From positions 888,195-952,194 of the forward strand of contig CACRSC010001923.1 of assembly GCA_902651635.1 (NCBI GenBank): a DNA stretch of 64,000 nucleotides, written 5' to 3'. Each line of letters begins with the position of its first letter. Within the stretch, counting starts at the first letter, position 1. The DNA comes from Mastigamoeba balamuthi. Lineage: Eukaryota; Evosea; Mastigamoebida; Mastigamoebidae. A program made the position numbers and the translations under genes. Shown in pieces: positions 1-9,375 of the stretch. Under the pieces are notes generated by a model. That model was not told the origin of the DNA, made no database searches, and saw nothing but the letters and a program-made list of their open reading frames with translations.

Positions 1-459
1 CAAGCGACGAGCCGACTTCCGGCCCCGCTGCTTGCTGACACACCCAAGTGGAATCTTCCCAGAGAGGAGGAGCTCCCAAAGGAGAGAGAGAGAGGGTACA
101 AGGGAGGAGCGTCTTGTGGCAAGCCCAGAGACGGCGGGCCGGGCGAGCCAAGGGCCGTGCGGATTCCCCCGCACGCACCTTTGGCTCGCTCGAGTGCCCG
201 CTGTCTTCGGATGACTGCCCGCGACACAGCTCACTCCCTTGTCCCCCCTGTATACACCCGTCTTGCGTGGCTGCTCACCCGCAGCCCGCCAACGTCATCA
301 ATGAAGCCACTACTTTCCCCGTATCGGTTCGAGATCTTCCGCAGATTCCGAGAAGGAATCTAGAGCAGCCGGAAAAATCCGAGCCACTGGAAAAATCTGA
401 GCCAGTCGAGAAGAAACAAAAAGAGCATTATGTTGGAAGATGCAGACCCGCGCCAGCCA
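1..459. other. non-coding flank of transposase
   Basis: No convincing gene is visible. The stretch lies downstream of the minus-strand pogo-type transposase. A short direct repeat at about 370-410 (two copies of a GGAAAAATCYGAGCCA-like unit) is the only local structure noticed. No clear terminal inverted repeat of the element was identified, so its 3' boundary is unknown. Confidence 0.4.
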
Positions 460-1503
460 TCATGGCGAGTATGTTGGGGGAACAGGGACGGAGGGGGGGG
501 CAGCAGGGCTGGCAACAGGTTGTGGGGGTTGCGGGGCGGCAGGGACCTTCTGGTGGCACAGCATGGTGATGACCTCAGCACAGGTCAGGATACGCCCATC
601 GATGGGCACGCCAGTGTGTGCGTGGTGAGGATGGGCTGGAACATCTCCCTGAGAGACGTAGTCACTGCCATCCAGCACGACTTCTGGGTGCAGAGGCCAC
701 AGGCCAGCACGAGCAAACCCCTCAGTGACAGTTATAGGGTAGAGTGAGTGGTAGAGGGCCTTGTGGCAGGCCCTGAGAACCGCAGTGTGCTTCTGGTCTG
801 CTGTGGTGCAGCCTGTAAGGTCGATCTCCTGGGTGAGCCAGTGCTTGAACACAGCAAACAGGACCACATCAAGTGGCTGGAGAATATGTGTGCAGTGAGC
901 AGGAAACGTCATAACATGTATGTTGTCATGCTCCAGCTCCTCCAGCAGGTCCGAGTTGGCACGTGATGAGTGGTTGTCCAACAGGAGAAGCACAGGAGCA
1001 TTTGGCTTCCCATGGATTTCGTGCCTGTGATGAATCTCGGGAATGAATATTTTCCACACCCACTCAGCAAAGATCTTTTTGTTGATCCACCCCTTCTTTG
1101 AGCCCGAGAAGGTGAACATATCAGTAAAGTCCACCGCTGCAGAGGGCAGATTGACCAAGGGCCAGATGAGTCCGACTGGGAGATGTGTGCCATCTGCCCC
1201 CACACACAATGCCAGAGTGACATGTTCACTCCAGTTGGGAACATGGCTGACCCCATGGCACCTAACACATTCCCCAGTGAAGATAACCACCTTGTGCTTC
1301 TTAGCCCCAGGTGAGACAAACAATTCATTGAGATTGAAGAGTTGCCATGCCTTCAGGCCAAGCTTGATGATCAGCTCTGCAAATTTTGCAAACCACTCTG
1401 CAATAGTGGTATGGGACACCCTCCTCTCCTTTAATAATGAGCATTTTAGTGAAGTCTCCCAGTCATTCCAGGAATTCAAAATATTATTTTGGCAGAGGTG
1501 CAT
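460..1503 (-). mobile_element. pogo/Tigger-like DDE transposase, N-terminally truncated
   Basis: An open frame of 347 codons carries the DDE_1 core of pogo/Tigger/CENP-B-like transposases, which cut and paste DNA transposons. Landmarks in order: FNLNELF at about residues 56-62 (usually NxDET), the second acidic site LLLLDNHSSR (D176), and the third site THILQPLDVVLFAVF (D212). The C-terminal ~50 residues are Pro/Ala-rich. The N-terminal HTH_Psq and CENP-B DNA-binding domains are missing from this frame; short open stretches upstream (to about 1560) lie in another frame, so the 5' part may be spliced or frameshifted. The first catalytic Asp reads Asn (AAT instead of GAT), so the enzyme is probably inactive. 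Family assignment is firm; exact element ends are not. Confidence 0.85.
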
Positions 1504-1583
1504 ACATCTTCAATGAGACGGGGCAGCAGTAGTTTGATTTCTGCACACTGCTGCAGCATCTTCAATATCTTTGTTGCTTAGAT

Positions 1584-1795
1584 TTATTGCCGGTGATAAA
1601 CACCTTTGTGAGAGACTGATATAAGTTATCACCGGTGATAAGATGCTTGTTATTATTCACAAATAGTTTTTGATCTTACTGTAGCTTTATGTCTGCATAC
1701 TTTATCGCTGGTGATAAAGAATTGGTGATCATTAATGGTTTGAGCAATGCTGTTCAGTCTTTGTCAATGCTAAACTGTTTAATCGCTGGTGATAA
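1584..1795. repeat. cluster of four 16-bp palindromic sites
   Basis: Four near-identical palindromes occur at 1584-1599 (TTATTGCCGGTGATAA), 1626-1641 (TTATCACCGGTGATAA, a perfect palindrome), 1702-1717 (TTATCGCTGGTGATAA) and 1780-1795 (TAATCGCTGGTGATAA). Two outliers lie at 2725-2740 and 3472-3487. The cluster sits between the minus-strand transposase and the plus-strand low-GC gene. Binding sites for a dimeric protein are a reasonable inference; nothing here identifies the protein. Confidence 0.6.
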
Positions 1796-3342
1796 CAATA
1801 GGCTGATTGTTGAATCTCAGGCAATAGCAGTCAAAGACAACCAGATGAAGAAGGGGAAGAAGAAGGAAGAGTCCTTCTTCACAATTGAGACAGAACAAAA
1901 GAAGGAAGCCTCAGAGAAGAAGAAGAAGGAAAAGAAAAAGAAGCATGATGAGCAGGCAAAGGAAGTGCGCAAGAGCATTGAGCAAAGCTGCTTTGCTGTG
2001 ATGAAGGCAGAGAACAACTTCAACCAATGACTACTTCCACTTCTCTTCCCTGATGCCATAACTGGTAATGTCATAAAGTCATATATCGGTATAACACTGC
2101 TTCTTAAAGAAACCAAGGGGGCAATTGACACTAAGGAAGAGATCATTCAGCCAAAGCTGTTTGGCATCGCACCAACTCTGAGTGTTCTGCCGATAACAGT
2201 CTCCTATCAAGTCGGAGACATCCCTTTATTTCTGGAGGGTGGGGCTTCCACATGGGGGATTGTCTGCTGGGACCACATCAACAACGGTAAGTACCTGTTT
2301 TCTCATTTTTCCAGATTTTGATAAATTCACGTTTTTCTATTGATTTTCGCATTTCAGCTCATTTTTCGTGTTTAAAACACGTTTTTCTACCGTAATTTAT
2401 ACTACTTTTGTGAAATTTTGACCATAGCAAAAGCTGGGGTTTGCAAAGGGGTACTTAGAGATGCAGACTCCTTGTGAGTGGCCATGCTTGCTGAACAAAG
2501 CAAGTCCCGTGGCTGGATGAGGTTTGCTGGGTGGATAGTAGTTCTGGAGAAGGGGGCCCCAGACAAGAAGAACGTCTCCTGTATCTGCAGCACGGCTGTT
2601 ACTTACACTCAGGGACCTGAAGAGGCCATCAATTTCACTGTACTACCATTTGATGAGGTGCAGTACATGTGCCTGGATGGCAACACATAGTGTCTCATTG
2701 CTTCTTGCCTGGACATGTAGGGTTTTATCACTGGTGATCAATCTAATGTGTGTGTAGAAGAGAGATAATGGGCGAGGCTGTAGTCATGGAGATTGTGATG
2801 GCTGACGTTGTTCTCACTGACAACCAGATCCTTGCACTGTCGTGTGGACTTCAGGCTACTGTGCACATGTATTCCTCCCATTCCTCACCCTGTAGAGGGT
2901 ATGCTACCTGTTGTTTCCTTGATTCACCAACTTCTTAGTGCTGGTCTTTCTGGCTCCTCCAGTAGGAACCCGGACTGGACCTGACCCAGGGTCATCTCCC
3001 CTGGCAGCACCCCAGGAAGTAGTGCTTCGTGAGGAAGCTCTCCGCATGAAGCACATAGTCTTCGTCTTGGGAAAGCAATGGCTGAGCTTTGTCCTCCTGT
3101 TCGTTCAACATCAGCAGAGGAACCCAGGGAGAAAGATGTCAATTTTTCTTTGTTCCTTCTTTGTTCCTTTTAACAATTCAACAGAGAGCACGTCAGCTAT
3201 GCAGGTGCAGGCTCCCATGAAACCACTTGAGTGCTACAAGGGGCAGAAAGAAGAAAACAGCCAAGTCCGAGGAAGAAGAGGAAGCAGATCAGGCATCAGA
3301 CAAGGTGCTCTCTCCTGTCTCCAAGAAGAGAAAGACAAAATA
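1689..3342 (+). CDS. unresolved multi-exon gene in AT-rich segment, Lys-rich with NLS tail
   Basis: Several open plus-strand stretches look like exons of one gene, but I cannot place all splice sites. Pieces seen: 1689-2030 (Lys/Glu-rich end), 2033-2285 in another frame ending at a GGTAAGT donor at 2285-2291, about 2478-2690, about 2750-2938, and a final piece ending at 3342 whose last residues include GRKKKTAKSEEEEEAD and SPVSKKRKTK, a typical nuclear-localisation tail. Composition is visibly more AT-rich than the flanking GC-rich genes, suggesting that the segment arrived with the mobile elements on each side. No domain family was recognised. It may be an accessory protein of a transposon, or a decayed host gene. 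Confidence 0.35.
2725..2740. repeat. outlying 16-bp palindrome copy
   Basis: TTATCACTGGTGATCA matches the palindromic unit at 1584-1795, with changes on one arm. Confidence 0.5.
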
Positions 3343-3869
3343 GAGTTACAGTTTCATTCTCAGTCTTATTTAAATCTGGTTCACTCTGTTCAGAGTTATT
3401 GAAACATGTTCTTTCATTGGTTTTGTGTTTCCTTATCGTTTTTCTCATAACTTCTTTTGGATTTCTTTCTTCAATTGCTGGTGATTGAGCAATATATGAC
3501 TAAGCGTTTTATTTTGGTTCTTTCTTTCTTGAATGTTGTCAACTTGAAACTGCTCAGTCCTCTTTTCCTTCTTCTTTTTTGGCGCTTTTCTTTTTTTATC
3601 CTAAAGTTTTACGTTTCCCATCTCTTTTTCGTTACTTTTTGCTGTTTTCCGCTTATTTCATTTTCAAATTTTAACAGTTTTTCAAATTCGTTTTAACCTC
3701 TGTTTTAACCATAACTGGTTTGTTGGACAAGATGGGGGTTCTTCTCCATGCACTGTGATGCAAGTGTGATCTCGTGTATATCACTATCATCCACTCAGAT
3801 GCATGTGTTGTTGGTTGATTGAGCCATATCTCTTACAGATTTTTGTAGTGTTATATTCAAAAATAGACC
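3343..3869. other. AT-rich, T-rich non-coding stretch
   Basis: Strongly T-rich on the plus strand, with no gene-like composition. A sixth copy of the palindrome (CAATTGCTGGTGATTG) lies at 3472-3487. Confidence 0.5.
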
Positions 3870-4620
3870 AGATGGCAAGACATCAGACTCTGACTCGCAG
3901 GGCCCTTGCAGGGCACGTGTACGAACGGGTTCCCTCCCTAGTGGTGGCGGAAATGGTAGCCTGGGTCACTGCTGCTAATGTGGTGCTCTGGAGCCAGAAA
4001 CGACCTCCAGGTCTGGTATTAATCATGGTTCAGATCACCCTATATCATGATCTGTACTCTGTGGGCTATGGACGTCTGGCTACCATGATAAGAGGTTGGC
4101 ATAAGGTACCTGTAACTCCCTTTCGAAAAATGCCAAGAGAATCCGCCATTGCCTTTCACACTGGGCACTAGAACAAATTCAGCTTGGAAATTATGAGGAC
4201 CATTTGGCTGCCAGAGAGCAAGTCGTTTTGCACAGATTGGTTTCTGATACTACTCTTTGGGTTGACTCAACTGATTTGATTCTTGAGGGATGCCGTACTG
4301 TTCGTTTTTTGGATTTCGAACACTCAATTTGCATAGGTTTCTCGGAAAAGCTCAGATTGGAGTTATAAGGAAAATCATCCTGCCCAACGGTTTATGGTAT
4401 TGCAGAATGCCCTAGGGTATGTATGCAAAGTATGGGGCGGCTATTCTCCGAAGTTCTATGATGGACACTTTCTTGCTGTTCTCTTGGACTAGGCTTACGG
4501 GAGAGGATACTACCACGAGACGCCGACCCCAAGGAGGTCCGCTAACCCCTGTCAATGGTTTGCATGCCAGAGAACAGGCGAAGTCATCTCTCGATTCAGG
4601 AGCATGTGCGACCGTAAGGT
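3870..4620 (+). pseudogene. decayed DDE transposase of a second DNA transposon
   Basis: Three overlapping frames give pieces of one transposase-like protein. The first starts at about 3870 (MARHQTLTRRALAGHVYERV) and ends at 4171. The second frame, about 4129-4368, holds TTLWVDSTDLILEG, a DSTD-type first acidic motif. The third, from about 4340, holds DWSYKENHPAQRFM and GGYSPKFYDGHF, followed by an in-frame stop near 4490. At least two frameshifts and one stop make it non-functional. It resembles the DDE superfamily endonucleases of eukaryotic DNA transposons; the exact superfamily was not determined. It lies beside the AT-rich segment and the pogo-type element, marking 1-4.6 kb as a transposon nest. 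Confidence 0.6.
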
Positions 4621-4703
4621 GTTGTATCCTCTAGTGTTTGCGTTGTGCTTTGTACACACGAACCCGAAAGAAACCTCGTCGAGGAAAAAAAACAGAGTCA
4701 GAG

Positions 4704-7700
4704 TCAGCTCGAGATGAAGCGGAGGACAGAGGCCAGCACGTCCTTCTTCTGGTAGTCGAGCAGCGTGCGCACAGCGCACTGGCTGACGTCGACGTTGGCG
4801 ACGCCCTCGACGCCCACGACCTGCGCGACGCCCGCGGGCACCACCGAGCCCTCGTAGACCGAGTTCATCGTGTGGGCCAGCACGCGCAGCACAATGTCCG
4901 AGGGGCAGTAGCAGTTGAACAGCCTGCCCGCCACCGCAGCCCTGGCCGCCCGCCACAGCAGCGAGTTGGCCGCGGGTATCGCGCCCCCGAGCAGCACGAC
5001 GTCCTCGACGTAGGCCCTCTGCGCCGGGGGGGGTCAGTCGCGGTCGCGGGGCGGCCTCTGCGGGAGTGCGTACGCAGTCGTGCTGCCTCGAGAGGTTCTC
5101 GAGGCACATGAGCACGATGCGCGCGCCGAGGCCGACGCCGACGAGCGTGACGGGCCTCTGCCCGAACATCTGCCCTCGCTCTATTTCCTCCGCCAGCAGC
5201 TCTGCGAGCGCGACGGGAGCATTTGAGCGCAACGCCCCAAACGGCCGCGGAACAATTTCTCGAAATGCTTGACTCAACGCAGGCAACCCAAACAAGGGAG
5301 CAGCTCTAAGAGCCCCACTGCACAACGCCGGGGTCTCGCACGCCTCTGTGAGCCCTGCGCCGCTCGGGGGGGGGACCCCGGCCGCCGCGACCTGAGAGCG
5401 AGAGAGAACGCGGGGAGCAGAGGCGGGGCGTACTGGCGGAGATGTCGACGCGGGAGACGACGGTGTTCCACGGGCTGTCGACGAGCGACGAGAGCTCCAG
5501 CAGCGCCGAGGGCCACATGAGCGTGCGGTGCACGGCGCGCGGCAGGATGCCGCCGGCGATCTCGAGGGCGACCTGGCGCGCGGCCTTGGGCAGCATCGCG
5601 GCCAGCATGTCGCCGGCGCCCGTCAGCGCCTCCTGCTCCCAGAGCAGCAGCCCGCGGTCGGCCTCTGCGCTCCACTCGCCCAGCGCCTCGCAGAGCTCCG
5701 CGGCCTGGTGCTCGGGCGACGCCGCGCTGTCGAGCCAGCCGGGCACGAGGACCGCGCAGTGCAGCGACGGGCCCGAGACGGGCCAGTGCACGCGGAAGTC
5801 GCCGACGGGCGCCGTCTGCTTGGACGCGTGCGCAGACGACACGCTGGCGCCGAACAGCCCCAGCGTGCCGCTGACGGCCGCGGTCACGGGCCCGCTCGTG
5901 ATGGCCGCCGCGCTGATGCCCGCGACCTGCGAGACGCCGAACCACGCGAGCGCGGCGCCCACGGCCGGCAGCGTCGCCGCGGCGGTCGCTGCGAGCGCGG
6001 CGCCCCCGACGGCCGCCGCGCCCGCGATCCTCAGCGCGCGCCACACGGCCCCGCGCGAGCCGCGCCGCTGCACGGGCTCCGAGCGCAGCTTGACCCCGCG
6101 GGCGCCGGCGCCGACGCGGCGCTCGGCCTCGGCGAGCTCCGCGCGGGCGACGCCGCGGCGGTCGCACATGGCGCCGAGGGCGGCGCGGATGCGGGCGTCG
6201 TAGCGCGTGCTGGGCAGCAGCACCCAGCCGTCGTCCTCGGCCTCCTGGCGCGGCCCGCGCAGCCCCGCCTCCACAAAGACGCCCATCGCGGACCGCCAGT
6301 GCTGCGCGTCGCCCGCAGCGCACGGGGCGACCGCCGGGTGGCGCGGGGCCGGGGGCGCGGGCTCGGCGAGGCGCAGCGCGAACAGCGCGGGGTCCATCGC
6401 GAGCCGCGACGCGTCCAGAGACTCGACAAACGCGACGGCGCAGGCGAGCGAGGCGAAGAGGTAGCCGACGGGGCCGCGCAGGCGCCCCGGCGAGCGGAAC
6501 AGCGAGATGTAGCGCACGTTCGAGTGCAGCCGCGGCGGGTTGGCGCGCAGCACCGCGTAGCAGAGGCACGGCATGAAGTCGTCGGCAGAGACGGCGCTCG
6601 AGCGGCGCCGCGCGAGGCCCTCGAAGATGAGGGCGCAGGCGTCGGTGACGCAGAGCAGCTTCTCGCGCGGCGTCACGGCGCTGTCGACGCAGCACAGGCG
6701 CTTGCAGGCCTCGCCCCACTCGACGTCGTAGACGTCGGCGACGGCGTCGAGGTGGCGCAGAGACACGAAGCCCAGCGCGTTGATGCGCCGCCCGAGGGCC
6801 TCGTCGTCGGGCGACCCCGCCAGCGCGCCGTCGGCCAGCGCGGGGTGTATCCGCGGCAGCACCACCTCCTCGAGCCCGTCCCTCACCCGCTCGGCCTCCT
6901 CCTCTGCCGCTGCGCCCGGACCGCCCCCAATCAGACGAGAGGGGAGAGCTAACTGGTGGCCGACCCTCGTCGCCGCGGGACTCGGCGTCTGGCGGCATGA
7001 GATAGGGCCCGGCCTCGGCGACCATGGCGTGGTAGCGGGCAGAGACCTCGTCGAGAGAGGCGCCGCTGGGGGCCGCCGCTGCGGCCCACGTGACGAAGGC
7101 GTCGGCGGCCTCGCGGGCGGGGGCGGAGGAGCGCAGGCGGTCGCTGANCTCCTGGCGCGGCCCGCGCAGCCCCGCCTCCACAAAGACGCCCATCGCGGAC
7201 CGCCAGTGCTGCGCGTCGCCCGCAGCGCACGGGGCGACCGCCGGGTGGCGCGGGGCCGGGGGCGCGGGCTCGGCGAGGCGCAGCGCGAACAGCGCGGGGT
7301 CCATCGCGAGCCGCGACGCGTCCAGAGACTCGACAAACGCGACGGCGCAGGCGAGCGAGGCGAAGAGGTAGCCGACGGGGCCGCGCAGGCGCCCCGGCGA
7401 GCGGAACAGCGAGATGTAGCGCACGTTCGAGTGCAGCCGCGGCGGGTTGGCGCGCAGCACCGCGTAGCAGAGGCACGGCATGAAGTCGTCGGCAGAGACG
7501 GCGCTCGAGCGGCGCCGCGCGAGGCCCTCGAAGATGAGGGCGCAGGCGTCGGTGACGCAGAGCAGCTTCTCGCGCGGCGTCACGGCGCTGTCGACGCAGC
7601 ACAGGCGCTTGCAGGCCTCGCCCCACTCGACGTCGTAGACGTCGGCGACGGCGTCGAGGTGGCGCAGAGACACGAAGCCCAGCGCGTTGATGCGCCGCCC

Positions 7701-8982
7701 GAGGGCCTCGTCGTCGGGCGACCCCGCCAGCGCGCCGTCGGCCAGCGCGGGGTGTATCCGCGGCAGCACCACCTCCTCGAGCCCGTCCCTCACCCGCTCG
7801 GCCTCCTCCTCTGCCGCTGCGCCCGGACCGCCCCCAATCAGACGAGAGGGGAGAGCTAACTGGTGGCCGACCCTCGTCGCCGCGGGACTCGGCGTCTGGC
7901 GGCATGAGATAGGGCCCGGCCTCGGCGACCATGGCGTGGTAGCGGGCAGAGACCTCGTCGAGAGAGGCGCCGCTGGGGGCCGCCGCTGCGGCCCACGTGA
8001 CGAAGGCGTCGGCGGCCTCGCGGGCGGGGGCGGAGGAGCGCAGGCGGTCGCTGAAGGCGTGGCGGTCCTCTGCGCACCAGTCGTCCAGGGCGCCAGCGGC
8101 CCTCTGCTCGCGGCGCTCGCCCGCCCAGCGGCGCAGCAGCGCGGCAGGACCCTCGGGCAGCGGCAGCGACTCGGTCTTGGCGCTCTCCTCGCTGGCAGCG
8201 ACACGCAACAACGCAACACAGGGAGCTCAGCGTGTGGCTTGAGTGCGCAGCGCGCAGTCTTTTGACCGTGCAGCCCTGTGGTTGAACGCCTTACTACTCT
8301 CTCCCAGAGCACAAACACGCCATAGCGAGTAGTACCAAAACAACGAGCGAGGCAGCAAGCAACAAACCGACCCCACAAAGCAGCCCGAAAGAGATGAATG
8401 GCAGCACGCATCTGCTGGTGCGCTCAACGAAAGCAGACGAAGGGTGGTGCAGCTGACAACTATGAAAAAAGACAGAACGCCAGAGGGGAACGGGCACTGC
8501 CCCATTGGGGCACAGCTGTTGGCTGATCACGCCAGCCGGACGAGACAGAGAAAGAGACAGCTCCCCTGCGTGCTGGCAGCCCCTGCGGCAAACAGGGCAA
8601 CCGCAAAAAACCCCCACTACGTCTTTTCTCTCACCAAAACCCCCACATAACGGTATCAGAGCGTCGCGTCTTCCGCCGTGTTCGTTGTGACGCCACCGCG
8701 TTTTCCCGTGCGGTTTCGGGCCGCAACCGCGCAGAGGCAGAGCAGAGCGCACCTGGGCTGCGGGATGAAGGAGCGGGGCACGGGGACCGGGGGCTTGGCG
8801 GAGAGGACGGCGGCGATCTCGTTGTCGCGGAGCTCGAGGGCCGTGAAGAGGGCGCGGAGGTGCGCGCGGACGGCGCGCGAGCGGTGGTCGTCGGCGCTCA
8901 GCAGCGACACCAGCTCGGCGCACTCGGCCAGCACGCGCGACCGCGCCGCGGGGTCCTCGCTGTCGTGCAGCGCGTCCTCCAT
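4704..8982 (-). CDS. VPS9 domain-DUF726 (TMCO4-like) fusion protein
   Basis: Exon 1 starts at 8982 (MEDALHDSEDPAARSRV) and ends near 8755. Exon 2 begins near 8194 after a ~560-bp intron. A VPS9 domain (Rab5-type GEF fold) follows, with SAVSADDFMPCLCYAVLRAN and SLFRSPGRL as landmarks. In the same uninterrupted frame comes a DUF726/TMCO4 region: a hydrophobic Gly/Ala-rich stretch (about 5940-6060), then alpha/beta-hydrolase strands. Later exons encode RPVTLVGVGLGARIV (about 5130-5165) and the C-terminus ending FISS. The usual nucleophile-elbow Ser (GxSxG) reads Gly here, so hydrolase activity is doubtful. An exact 906-bp repeat (6242-7147 and 7149-8054) with an N at 7148 inflates the locus; the real gene probably has one copy. 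Membrane association through the hydrophobic region and a role in endosomal Rab5 traffic are inferred from the domains. Confidence 0.7.
6242..8054. repeat. 906-bp exact direct repeat flanking a single N (probable assembly artefact)
   Basis: 6242-7147 and 7149-8054 appear identical, offset by exactly 907 bases, with the only ambiguous base of the window (N at 7148) at the junction. Coding sense is restored if one copy is removed: the exon upstream of 8055 then joins smoothly to the VPS9 region and on into DUF726. This is the pattern of two contigs whose overlapping ends were joined without being merged. Confidence 0.85.
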
Positions 8983-9375
8983 GGCGCCGCGCTGCTGTGC
9001 TGTGCTGTGCGGTTGAGGTGCGGGGGCTGCGCGGCTGCACGCAGTGCACTAAAATTCAAATCTGAGAATCTGCGCTCTGGACAGAATCAGAGCACTGATT
9101 CTGGGTGATTGATTTCGCTGGCCAACTCACACAACATAAGGTTCCCCGAGCTCAAGTCCGCTGTTGGCTCGGCAAAACAAAAAAGACACAGCCCTCCTGG
9201 GGGCGCAGCACAGGCACCGGTGAAAGATATTGTTGTACATCAACACCGTAGAACGCGAGCTGATCAGCAAAAGACAACTGGTTCATTTCCGGAACTGTTT
9301 CTACTGACGTGGCGGAGTCCGTCGGGTCTCTTGGCGGTCTCTGTCCTGCACTTCCATCGCAGAGCCCCAACGGCC
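8983..9375. promoter_or_regulatory. divergent intergenic region
   Basis: This lies between the VPS9-DUF726 start (8982, minus) and the PPFSLG-repeat gene (9376, plus). It presumably holds both promoters. The part just after 8982 resembles 11765-11860 (both contain ATGGCGCCGCG and then CAGTGCAC followed by AAAAT). No named core element was recognised. Confidence 0.4.
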
